From Melastoma dodecandrum (lineage: Eukaryota > Streptophyta > Magnoliopsida > Myrtales > Melastomataceae), in contig JARUPY010000492.1 in assembly GCA_029817715.1 (NCBI GenBank), positions 1 to 64,000 on the forward strand: a DNA stretch of 64,000 bases, read 5' to 3'. The position numbers and the translations under genes were made by a program. Below, in pieces: positions 1-11,640 of the stretch (position 1 is its first letter; every line of letters starts with the position of its first letter). The notes beneath the pieces are model-generated. The model made no database searches. It saw only the letters and a program-made list of their open reading frames with translations, and was not told where the DNA came from.

Positions 1-639
1 ATTTTTATTTTTAACGAGAAAAAGGTGGGAAGTGAGTTGCACGCGACTCCCGACTCCCGTGACTTTGTTCACCTGATAGGCTGTCCCACACACCCGTCTA
101 GCTATGGTACGATAAAAATATTTTACCAAGTTTTAACATTCTTGTTCCTAATTTAATGTTACTGTTTAAACATCATTTTGGAACAAAGTTTTACATCCCA
201 TGTCCAGAGCTTTATTTTAAATTAGGGTTCGGCATGAAAATATTTTATGATTTAGAATAATTAATTTATTTCAAACACATTTATAAATTCGAATGCACAT
301 TTCTTGAGCGAAACATGTTGCCTTAACAAGTTTAGGGCATTATTTTTTATAAATTTCAAAAATAAATATCATAAAACACGAAACATTTTCGTGACCGTCT
401 AATATTCATAAATATAACTCGCAAGGTTTCTTCTCTACCATCATCCATCTAATAAAATATATACCTTTTTTACTACCGTACGACTAAAAAGCCTAGTCTT
501 CCCAAAACGTATAGACTCCGTAGGGAATCAATTAATTATCAATCTTGACTTTTCTTCTCAACCACCCCAGAAAACTTGACATCTCTAATTTAATTAAACC
601 AAATCAATTTAACGTATCCTGCTTATCCTCTTAATCACT
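1..639. other. AT-rich 5' intergenic region
   Basis: No coding region, RNA gene or transposon was recognised. The sequence is AT-rich with scattered short homopolymers and ends in a C-rich run near 655-669. It probably contains distal promoter sequence of the downstream kinesin gene, but no core element can be assigned with confidence. Confidence 0.5.
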
Positions 640-1529
640 GTCACCCTCAATCCCCCCGCCCCCCCCCCCAACCAAAAGGAAAAAGAGAAAGGGGGAAGCT
701 GCGAGTCTCACACACACCGCTCTCTCTCCTTCTCTCGGGTGGAGAAGGAAAGGTTGAAAAAGTTAAAAGTGGATTGAAGATGAGTTTTCCCCTTCCCCCC
801 TGGCGTGAATGATGGATTCCTGCTGCTTCCATTTCCGGAGACCGTTGATGCTCCACTGACTGCTCGGCGTCGGCGGCGTCGCTGTTCGTTTTCACCTGCG
901 AGATCTGTGTTTTCAGCTGGTTTTCGTCTGACCGCAGAATCTCAGTGACGTAAGTTGCGTGCGTGTGGCCCCCTTCTTTTTGCTTCCTCCGAGGACTAGT
1001 TTTCGTTTTGTACGTTTTGTTTAATTCCCTCCTCCTCTGATGATATTTTTTCCGTTCGTCTTCGTCTCCTTTCTCTCCTTTTCTTTGTGTTTGATTAACC
1101 ATTTGTTTTGTTGGCGGCGGCATTTTACAGCAATGGAGCGGAAAAGTATGGCGCATTAGGTTTTTTTTTTAGAGGCTTTACTCCTCGTTTCTTGTCTGTC
1201 GAGGGAATGAGAACCGATTATTTTCCTGCGAAGCGGTCCGGCGATTGCTTGGCTGTGTATTCCTTCGGTTTTGTTATTTGGTTGTCCTCTGGAGTTGCTT
1301 GGTAATAAGGTCTGAAATTAGTTAGCTGGATTCCAGTGTTTTGAATAGAGAAGTCTCTGAGGGGCCTGGTGTAATTCTGAGGGTTGATCTACTGGTTTGC
1401 AGACCAATCGATTTGAGGATGTTTTGCTTTTCGTTTTCTGTTTTCAACTACATTGAGCAAAGAACAGAAAAGAAGTCTGATTTTTTGTTCCACATTGAAC
1501 CAGTAATTGATGCGACAGAGCAGATAAGA
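640..1529 (+). promoter_or_regulatory. Promoter/5' leader of the kinesin gene, probable leader intron
   Basis: CT-rich tracts (about 717-735) precede the gene, as is common in plant 5' UTRs. A strong donor (GTAAGT) lies at 950 and acceptor-like sites end at 1130 and 1402, so a leader intron of about 180 or 450 bases is plausible. An in-frame ATG at 1419 could extend the kinesin N terminus by 37 residues. The ATG at 1530 is preferred because it opens directly onto the serine-rich MASRQ-type start usual for this family. cDNA would decide. Confidence 0.4.
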
Positions 1530-4500
1530 ATGGCCTCAAGGCAAGTATCAAAGTCTAAAAATAGGTTGGGGTCGACCAGCTCAAGAATTGCAAACTCTCC
1601 AGCATCTTCTACCTCGTCATCCTCGAGGCAATATCAAGAGACGTCCAATGATGGACAAAGCTCGCCTGCTTCCTCTTCGGCCAGGAGCAAGCCTCAGTAC
1701 TTTTGTGCCGAAAGCTTGCAATTGGATACTGAGCGGATCGACAAAGAAAACGTGACCGTGACTGTTCGGTTTAGACCACTCAGGTGCTCTTTGTTTTAAG
1801 TGGCTGACAAACTGTGGAAGGAATAATTAATCTCTTGGGCTTTTGCTGATATGCTGCTTCTAAATTTGGGTAGCCCACGCGAAAATTCGGCAAGGTGAAG
1901 AGATTGCTTGGTATGCGGATGGAAAAACAATTGTTCGCAATGAGCATAATCCATCGATAGCCTATGCATATGGTGCGTTTTCCACTTAAACAAACAGCCC
2001 TTGTTTGTCATTCCACTCCATTTTTGCTTGTTCATAAGACTATTGAATTTGGCTGCATTTTCCCGGTTACTTGTTGTACTTTGTGTAAGGATCAGATAAT
2101 TTCATCCATGTAACATAAGATTACCTTGATGGTCTTTTTGGGAGCCTTTGGCCTTGCAGTTAAAATTCCATGATCCTTTGGTAGGACGGGCATTTTGCCT
2201 ACTTCCTGTTTCTAGTTTTTACGACTCAAGAAGAGCTTTGAATAAATGTTGCGATGTTCTGCTTCTGGTTAACTGCTAAAAGAACCTGGACCAGATGTGA
2301 GTTTGGGAATACTTTATATATTTCCATGGCATGATCAGTTACCATAGAGATTCAGTCACTCATTTGTCAAGTGCATCCGTTTGCATGAGTGTGGTTATTT
2401 TCATCTAAAAAAGCTGACAATCTTGCACACATACTTCGCCACAGCTTTAATATAGTTATCAAATGTGATTTCCTTTGGATGTAAATTTAAGTATATTTAC
2501 ATGCATGTTGCTCTGACTCTTCTTATTTAGTTAGTGGCTTAGAAGCTTAGTGATAATAGGGTATGGAGTTGGGCATTCCACAACATTGAGTAATACTATC
2601 TGTTTCTTCTTTCCAGATCGTGTTTTTGGTCCTACAACGACAACTCGTCATGTCTATGATGTCGCTTCACAACACATTGTCAGTGGTGCTATGAAAGGAA
2701 TAAATGGTATGTAGAAGTAATTCGTCAGATGAAATATTGAGTTGTGATTGCATGCTCCAAAATTTCTCTGTATGTATATATATATTATATATATATATAT
2801 TTAACTTGTACTCTTTTGGTTCTGTATGTGTTCATCCCCTTTTTATAACCATTTATTATGCAGGGACAATTTTTGCTTATGGTGTTACCAGCAGCGGAAA
2901 AACTCATACCATGCATGTGAGATTCCTTAATCTATAGTGGTTTTGTTTGTTTTTGTCCCCATTTTCCATCTCTCCAGAACTATGGCTTAACAGCTTGTGT
3001 GTTCTGCTACATGTTCTTCACCGTGCATAATCAATTATTGATGATGGTATTCAATTTTGTTATGGACCCCTTCCAGGGTGATCAGAGATCCCCTGGGATT
3101 ATACCACTTGCTGTTAAGGACGCGTTCAGCATAATTCAAGAGGTAATCCCCTGGAAATGTCTTGCCTCGTATCTGTTCATCTTTACTATCTTGTTTGATG
3201 AAGCGATTAATTTTGCTTGTTTGCTAGACTCCCAACAGAGAGTTCCTTCTTCGCGTGTCATACTTGGAGATATATAATGAGGTTAGCACAGTTCCCTAAG
3301 TTGTTGATACTGTTACTAGTTATCATTTGTAAATCTTCCTTTTACCCCCTATAACTTGAAATCTTGAATAAGGAGTACCTACTCAAAATATCACCTGAAA
3401 CGAAATTTAATTCTCTTTTTCAAGGTTGTGAATGACTTGTTGAATCCGGCGGGCCAGAACTTAAGGATCAGAGAGGATGCTCAGGCAAGATATCCAAAAT
3501 TTTCATTTCCCTGTTAAATTATTCTACTTTTGAACTATTACAAGGCAGGTTAGATCAGCATGGGGAACTTCTCATGGTAAGTTATGCATGTTGGTGTAGA
3601 AGGAAAACAATAGTGATTGATAACATGATTGGAAAGTCACTATGGAGCATTTTTGGCTGAAGCTGCATGGATAAAGATGTATTCTGGATTCAGTGATTTA
3701 CCCTTGATAATTTGATGTCACGATACACTTACCAGGGATGACATTGATGTTTTAAGCACTTAAAATCCAAATAAATGACATCAATCTTCAACGATGTTGT
3801 CTCTTACTCGTCCTCTTGAGGAAAATATTATTTTCTTGTTTAATGGAAGCAATCTAATATAAAACTCTAACCAACAGGGAACATTTGTTGAGGGAGTAAA
3901 AGAGGAAGTTGTACTATCCCCTGCACACGCCCTTTCATTGATTGCAGCTGGAGAAGGTACATTATGATATACTTGTACATCACAGGAAAGCAAAATAAAA
4001 TTGATTATAGTATGACTTCATGGCGATTTAGAATTGGATTTTGAAAATCCTATCAAGTTGGTTTATAGATGGGGCCCAAGTTATTTGTTATGATCCTGAC
4101 AATGCCTTTTGCTGCATTTTTCAAGAGAGACATTGAAAGTGCGTGCTTCCTTTCTGATATGATTTTATTAATTTTTTACAGAGCACAGGCATGTTGGATC
4201 CACAAATTTCAATTTACTTAGCAGCCGGAGCCATACAATTTTTACTTTGGTATGTTAATAAGGAGCCTTCTATGCATTATGTGCAGCACATTTCCGGCTG
4301 TCCTTATTTTTTATAATTAGTTTTGTGCCGATTAAGTCCACTTATGGACTATAGGTAGTCACATGCTCTTGCTCACTCGTCATGAGTAAAATTTGTTGTT
4401 TTTTTCACAAAGGATGAAGTATTATCCTAATGTTATCAGACAATTGAAAGCAGTCCATGTGGCGAAAACTCTGAAGGGGAAGCTGTAACTCTATCGCAAC

Positions 4501-7500
4501 TGGTAAATCTATTGGTCTTTCCTTCATGATGGATTGTTGATTTCATAAGTTTCATAATTGTCTTCCTCTGGGGCAGAAATATGCTATATCAGAAATTTAT
4601 TTTGTCTCTGTGCAGATTGATACCCTGAATGTTTTTTCTTTTATTTTTACGTGCAGAACTTAATCGATCTGGCAGGATCTGAAAGTTCCAAGGTTGAAAC
4701 TACAGGTGTAAGGAGGAAAGAAGGTTCCTATATAAACAAAAGTCTGCTAACTCTTGGAACTGTAAGTTCTCATTTCATTATAGCAAACACATTTGCTGCT
4801 CATGTTGACCTCGCGAAAACATGCGCCTACCTATGTTAACTGATTGTTGTTTATTTTAATTAAACTAGTTTGGCTTGTATTTTCACTCAGTAAGGCTCGA
4901 TGACCAGAGATTATTTTAGAAGCGGAAGCCTTCTTGTAGTATTTATGAGCAGGTGATAACATCTGGTAGTTGTAGGTTATATCAAAGCTGACTGAAGGTA
5001 GAAATGGTCACATACCATACAGAGACTCTAAGTTAACAAGGCTTTTACAATCTTCCCTAAGTGGTCATGGACATGTATCAGTAAGTGTTCTTGTCCTGTT
5101 ATCCAAAAAATGTCCTTTTCTGGCGATTCATATCAGTGAGCTAATTGCTTTCACTTCTGACAATTCAGCTAATTTGCACCCTTACTCCTTCATCAAGTAA
5201 TTCAGAAGAAACACATAACACTTTAAAGTTTGCCCATCGCGCAAAACATATTGAAATCCGAGCCTCACAGAATAAGGTATCAATTGGTTAAGTGCATATG
5301 GTTTTATGCTCTCTTCTTCAGGATCCTCATTCTTTTGTTAATTAATATGCAGATTATTGATGAAAAATCACTAATTAAGAAGTACCAAAACGAGATAAGG
5401 CGCCTAAAAGAAGAACTAGAACAACTGAAGAGAGGAATCATTGCAGTTCCGGCCGGAGAAGATAATATAGTTCTTCTGAAGCAAAAGGTAAGTAGGGATG
5501 ATTAAATATTCTTGCTTGAAGTGATGCTTCTCCATCTATCTTTTCCGGTTGTTTTACTGCTCAGTATCTTATATTTATGTTTGTGATAACCTACTTCTAT
5601 GTGAAAATATATCGGAACAGAGTCTCAAATTTAGGAGTGAAGTAATCCCTACAAATTGTTCTGAAAGTGAATGCACTTAATCAAGAATAACTGTATGGAA
5701 ATGCCGGATTGTCTTCTTTCTAGAATTTGCTTAGCAACATTATCTAACACGTGAATGAAAATGCCGATCAAAAGATGAGGAAAATATTCTTGAAGATAAC
5801 CTAATAAAGTTCCTTGTAACCACTTACACACATGCTTACGCATGCACGTATCCTTTTAAACCAATGTACTGTCTCACATTAATTGCCGTTGTTATTTGAG
5901 CTTACTTTTCAACTTGAAGTATTAGGGTGGACTCATCAATAACCTGCTTCATTGCTGTGAGCTGTGATCCGTAGCTCTTATTGATTCTTCATAATTGGTG
6001 GATACCAAATGATGTTCTTGTAGTAAAGGATGAGGTAGATTCCAAGAGGATAACGGTGTGTAACTAGTAGTTAGAGTGCAAATTGAATTTGCTTTGTTTT
6101 ACAAACTTTTCTGCCTTTCTTTCTCTAATAGGCTATTAGAAACCCTATTACAAGCACAGACTGTATAACAACAATAATCCTGCCTTGAATTCCCTTTGAA
6201 CAAAGGAACACAACTAGGATGTTGCTTTTATATGTTTGCCCTTGATTGGGAAGTGTAGGGCTTTCCTTCTAATGCACTTTTGTGATTTTTGTTGTTTGAC
6301 TGGCTGTTTATAGCTAGAAGATGGTCAAAGGCTGCAGTCACGACTGGAACAAGAAGAGGAAGCAAAAGCTGCTCTCATGGGCAGAATTCAGCGTCTCACC
6401 AAGTTGATCTTGGTCTCGACAAAAGATTCACAGCCCTCAAAACTTCCCATCCGTCCAAGTCTTCGAAGGAGACATTCGTTTGGCGAAGAAGAGGTATGAC
6501 TGGGTGGTCTGCATTGATACCCAGATACTTAACGGCAGCTGAAATAATTCTTTTCCTGAATTTGCCAGCTTGCTTATCTACCCCACAAAAGGCGGGACCT
6601 GATGTTAGATGATGATAACACAGAATCATATGTCTCTCTTGAAAGCCACACTGAAGCAATAGAGGACTCTTCCAAGGATGAAAAGAAGAATAAGAAGCAT
6701 GGACTATTAAACTGGTTAAAACCAAAGGTAAACAAGACTTCTAACCTGAGCTGATTAGTTCATTATGCAAAGTGGTTCTTTGAAATGCCTCATGCATACA
6801 ACATATTTTAAATGAAATGAGTGGCCCTAGGATATTTTGTGGTAATGTAATAGCTTACAGCTGTTGGAAGTCTTGGTCACCTATATATTCTGCTTTGACG
6901 TCATATTTCAGTGTCCACGTGAAAGGGAGGTTATTTTTTTGTATAACTCATGCTAAAGATGTCATGTTCGTGTCTTTTCACGAAGGCAAAAGTTTTCAGA
7001 TCATATTTGACTGACAATGTTAAGGTAGCCATTATGGTAGGATAAGTGGACTTGACGCAAGCCTAGATGCAACGATTCAGTTGATTCTTTGATCACCTGT
7101 TGGTCATGGCTCAGATCCGAGGGTACAACCTCTTTGCCACAGAAAAGATGCGTAGAACACCCGTACTCTAGCGGTCTGTATAACGAGAACGTTTGATTTT
7201 TGATGTAGCTCTTTCATTCTTGGAGATATGGGCAATAATTTACAAATATTTGTTTGATGATGTTATGGTTGTCTATTTTTATGTACCATGGGGATTCTAC
7301 AAATACTATCATTTACTCTATTATAGTTTCAGAAGTGAACTTGATGATTAATTAAGGTATTGTCTGTGTGATTATGGAGTAAATCTGGAAAGCATGGTCC
7401 TTATCCATCCTATCTGGTGCCTTGAAGAATTAACCTTCTTTTCGTTTTTCATTGCCCATTTTAGTTAGAATGGTAGCTAAATACTGCTCCTAGCTCTTCA

Positions 7501-9822
7501 GACATGAAGAGGTTGCACAAGCAATTGATGAATTGTTCTATGCCTCTATATTTTGCTCTGACATCAGAAACGGGAAAGTGGCGGCGGCACTCCAGCAAGT
7601 ACCAGTGATAAATTAAGTGGAGTTAAATCTATCAGCACACCCTCAACCCCTCAATCAGAAAATGGCAACATTCTTACAGAGTCCAGACCTTCCCACTCTC
7701 TGATCACGGAGAGCTCCTCACCGTTTGTGGATATCATTTCAGAGGCTAGGGAGGACATGAGTGTGCTTGACGATAACTTAGTGGGACAAGAGACTCCTTT
7801 GGTAAGTAGCCTCACTAGTGCACATTAGTCTATAAGGAGCCTCATTTCCTGTTACTTGCCTGTAGAGATGTTAGGTTTGTTAATGTTGTTGAATTATTCC
7901 ATGTGAAGGCTTACATGTTAAGTATCTCTGTGCAGAGCGTAAAATCAATTGATCAGATTGATCTTTTGAGAGAGCAACAGAAGGTGTTGGTAGGAGAAGT
8001 AGGACTGCAAACAAGCACTCTGAAGCGATTACATGAGGAGGCATCAAGAAGCCCTCAGAAAGAGCAGATTCATGTACATCAACTCCTTGTTATACTCCTT
8101 GTTAGATGCAACTAGGCTTTCCAATCTTATTATGCAAGGTTTGTTCAGGGTGAAATGAGGAAGCTTGAAAATGAAATCAAGGAGGAAAATGAACGGATAT
8201 CTTTGCTTGAAAAGCAAATTGCCAGTTATGTCTGCGCTCCTCTTGGCAATACTCATAAAGATGATGCATCTCGAGTAAGCTTTCATATCTTTTCTAGCAA
8301 CACGGCATGGTTTACGGTTTTGTTGAATGTGAAAGGATAGGTATTCACCCTGGTGTGTGATGATGCAGCAAGTGGCAGATTTGACGGCTCAGTTGAACGA
8401 GAAGTCATTCGAACTGGAGGTAAACTGATCATTTTCTATCCTTCTATTCGCCAACAGTGACCCTCGTGATTTTATGGCAATAATAGGAGTCTCATCTCAT
8501 GCTAACTTGATTGTGCAAATATGAAAGTACAAACCATCGACATTGCCGAGGGTGATATTCAAAACGAAAGTACCACAACATTGCATTGTTTTTTCTTTTG
8601 TAAACATCATTTTCAATGCCTGGAAATTCTTCTGGTGAGGTTACACCATATGTCCAGTGGCACGTGGAAGTGCAGATCTTTTAAATCAGAACAGTAAATA
8701 AGTTTGACGAATTATTTTATCTTGTTTCAAGTTTTACTAAATTCATCCTGTTCACTCCCTTTTGTCTGTCTGATCATTCTTTTCTCTGTTACTTCTCTCT
8801 CCAGGTAAAAGTTGCTGATAATCGTGTTATCCAGGAGCAGCTTGACCAAAAGGTACGTACTTTGCCAATAAACTTTAGATCATTTTAGGGGATCCTTTCT
8901 CCTCTTTCAACCATCCATCATCATCTGACCTGTCTTTCATAGACTCAAGAGTGTGAAGCATTGCAAGAAACAGTGGCAACATTGAAGCAACAACTAGCGG
9001 ATGCACTGCAGTCCAAAGATACTAAGCCTCAAGTTGCCTATTCACAGCGATTCACAGAGACAAAAAGTATCCTCGATGAACTCTGCCGTGATAAAACAGA
9101 TGGATCATTGACCAATGCAAAACAATGTGCGATTATAGACAAACAGGTTTCAGCTCAGACTCTGTAATCCTCATTTCATGAGTCTGTTTACCTTTAAGAT
9201 TCACTTGTCCGATTAATACTGATTAGAGAGAGTCGGAACTGTTGTCTGTATTTGTTAACTAAGCTATGCATATTGATTGTTGTGAGGGCAGGCAACTGAA
9301 ATCAAAGAGCTGAAGCAGAAACTAGAGGAATTGAGTGATTCTAACAACCAGCTCGAGCTTCGGAACCAGAAGCTAGCAGAAGACAGCTTGTACGCCAAGG
9401 GGCTGGCCTCAGCGGCTGCTGTCGAACTCAAGGCCTTATCCGAAGAAGTCACCAAGCTCTTGAACCACAACGAGAAGCTGACGAATGAGATAACCACATT
9501 GAAAAGCAACAGTAGTGTCCAGCGGAGGACTAGCAGTACGGTTCGTAACGGACGGAGGGAAACCCTTGCAAAACGTAATGATCCAGCTGTTTCACCCGCC
9601 GACATGAAGAGAGAGCTGGCCGTGATCCGGGAAAGGGAGCTGGCCTATGAAGCAGCGCTCCAGGAGAAGGACCAGAAGGAGGCCGAGCTGCAGAAGAAGG
9701 TCGAGGAGTCGAAGCAGAGGGAAGCATATCTCGAGAACGAGTTGGCTAACATGTGGGTACTCGTGGCAAAGTTGAAGAAATCAAATGGTGTGGAAGGGAG
9801 CACGTCCCCCTCGACGAGCTAA
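1530..9822 (+). CDS. KIN7: KIN-7 subfamily kinesin (KIN-7D/7K-like), 23 exons, 1-nt frameshift in exon 2
   Basis: N-terminal-motor kinesin that would walk along microtubules. Exons read: 1530-1783, 1874-1972, 2617-2706, 2864-2916, 3077-3142, 3228-3281, 3425-3484, 3878-3956, 4182-4249, 4440-4502, 4657-4761, 4976-5080, 5169-5276, 5353-5487, 6314-6493, 6569-6727, 7568-7801, 7936-8073, 8149-8274, 8369-8419, 8805-8852, 8943-9146, 9292-9822. A Ser-rich N terminus leads to the motor: P-loop [12 protein letters not shown] (exon 4), switch [10 protein letters not shown] (exon 9), switch [10 protein letters not shown] (exon 11), then neck [14 protein letters not shown] (exon 13). Long coiled coils follow, with the family-typical [21 protein letters not shown] and [16 protein letters not shown] segments. 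Exons sum to 3010 nt, one more than 1003 codons; the extra base is in exon 2. Everything downstream is in frame. KIN-7 proteins act in division, microtubule or organelle functions; the exact member is not certain. Confidence 0.93.
1881..1887 (+). other. Single-base insertion (A run) in kinesin exon 2
   Basis: After the exon 1/2 junction the family-conserved Ser-Pro-Arg-Glu-Ile-Arg stretch is broken because the Glu/Ile codons contain four A (1882-1885) where three would keep the frame. As read, translation stops a few codons later. All other 22 exons join in frame. Either a true null lesion or a homopolymer error in the assembly. Confidence 0.8.
3485..3877 (+). other. GC-AG intron in the kinesin gene (intron 7)
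   Basis: Exon 7 ends ...GAT GCT CAG and is followed by GCAAGA rather than GT; exon 8 resumes after ACAG at 3877 with GGA ACA TTT GTT. The conserved motor reading (IRED-x-QGTFVEG) is kept only with the GC donor. CAG|GCAAG matches the strong consensus of minor-class GC-AG plant introns. Confidence 0.85.
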
Positions 9823-10630
9823 GGTGAATAACCCCCCCCCCCCTTCTTTAACCGACTATGGATCAAGATCAACGGTTGCTTGTGTGGGTTTGCTGATTTA
9901 GTTGGTGGATTAGGATCGAGTTTGACCATTAGATGAGTGAAGTGAATGTCTGTCGGGTGTACAGTAAAAATATTTGTTTTCATGGACCGGGAATGCTACT
10001 ACATGACATGCATGGTCTTGTATATATACGAGGCTGTCTGATCCTCCATTCCCTTTTATCATCATCCTCCTCTCTGTTCTTGTTGTGCTGCTTATATCTT
10101 CACTTGCGTTGACGTTGTTTGCTTTTCTTTGTGCCTGCCTGTACGGAGAATTGAAGTCATTTCCGTCTGTGCTGGTGGATTGTGTTGCGTTAAAATGTTA
10201 GCTTTATGTTTGTTGGAATAAAAAAATGTTCAAAAAATAAATTAGTACGTAATAATGGAATAAAGTAGATTCTTTGTCTAAGATATGGGGGGTTTTGATT
10301 TGACACACAACTGTCGGCGGGAGATAACCTTCGCTGTGTTTCTGTTTGTCACGACGGTACAGGAGATGAACCCTAACTTGTCATAGTCTATGGGGTTTCA
10401 GCGGAGATATAACAATCCTTTCATTACGGTGATGTATCAGTCAGTATTCATGGTGGTCGATTTCCCCAACTTCCTCTTCTTCGCGTTTGTTAGCTATAAA
10501 GACCCTTCCGTCCATTTTTCTCATCATTCCCGTCGAGAGGAGGGTCAATCTCGGTTGTTCTCCTTAATGGCAATTCACATTTTCGTCGTCGAAAGTTTAT
10601 TTCCCATCAAATTGACGACACATGAAACTT
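9823..10630 (+). other. 3' UTR and downstream spacer of the kinesin gene
   Basis: A C-rich run follows the stop codon, then T-rich sequence and candidate poly(A) signals (AATAAAA near 10218, AATAAA near 10259). An open stretch at 10390-10740 on the plus strand partly overlaps the antisense copia RT fragment and shows no recognisable domain. Nothing else is supported here. Confidence 0.45.
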
Positions 10631-11640
10631 CTATCCAATCAAGTGTACCAACCCTGTGGAGCCTGCCGCAATCCATAGAGAGCCTTCAACAACTTGCACA
10701 TGTTTTTGATTTTGTACCTCAAACCCCTCCGGTTGACTGACATATACTTCTTCTTCTAACTCTCCATTAAGAAAAGCTGATTTCACATCTAAATGGTGCA
10801 CCTCCCAACTTCGATTTGCGGCAAGAGCAAGACTGACTCGGACAGTGTCAAGTCTTGCAACGGGTGCAAACACCTCCTCAAAATCGATGCCCTGCCTTTG
10901 TACATATCCCTTAGCCACCAAACTTGCTTGATGCTTGACGACTCTCCCATCCGAATATTTCTTCAATTTGAATACCATTTTAAACCAATAGGTTTGCGGC
11001 CCGACGGGAGCTCGGATAAAGTCCAGGTGTTGTTCTTCTCAGTGGACTCCAACTCCTTCTCCATTACTTCATACCAACAAGCCTCGTTCGTAGCTTCTTA
11101 GTAACAATTTGGTTCTTCGGACACTATCATCTTTACCTCACTCTCTTCTTCATCGACGATAACTACTTCTTCAGTGTTGGCATATAGGTCAGCAATGGGT
11201 CTATAACAAATCTCCCTTTCGTGGGATTCCGGCGTGGTTGACACCAGAGGTGTGACAACCGCACGAGCATTCGACGGCGATGCAGGTGAACTCGACGCTT
11301 CTACCATGGGTGGAATACTTCTAGTCTCAGCAACTATTGTAGTACTGATCGCGTCTGGCATGGGTGATGCCGACAAAGACGAAATATATGTTGTTGTTCC
11401 TTCCACGGCCTTATCGGCGTAGAGTGTGTCCAACACAATGAACTACGGTGTCTCCCCTTCATTGCTAACACCTGTATTCCATTTCCATTCAAGATTTTCT
11501 TGAAAAACAACATCTCTACTTGTAGTTTTCCTAGGCTCAAGTCAAATAAACGATGAGCTCCGTAGATCCGCAGCCACATACGCCTACGGAGTGGCTTCAC
11601 CAAAGCACACCTGCTGCAAACAACAAACAAACAAGATAAC
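10631..11640 (-). pseudogene. Ty1/copia polyprotein fragment (integrase C-end to RT start), degraded
   Basis: Read on the minus strand, about 11600-11440 resembles the integrase C-terminal part (FDLSLGK and a FQENLEWKWN-like segment, in different frames). Then comes the low-complexity linker (RPIADLYANTEEV, 11100-11440), then the start of the RVT_2 reverse transcriptase ([22 protein letters not shown], in two parts with [18 protein letters not shown], 10631-10978). A one-base deletion near 10980 separates the upstream ATNEACWYEVMEKEL stretch from the RT frame. A further break near 10680 leaves a shifted ALYGL-type segment. No LTRs, gag, protease or RNase H were seen, so this is a short internal relic. 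Confidence 0.85.

Noticed and set aside
647..1156. 169-codon antisense open reading over the kinesin leader
   Set aside because: Low-complexity Arg/Lys/Glu-rich product of CT-rich 5' UTR read backwards; no family resemblance and it opposes the gene.
6289..6725. Open readings on both strands inside kinesin exons 15-16
   Set aside because: They overlap the true exons in other frames and vanish at splice sites.
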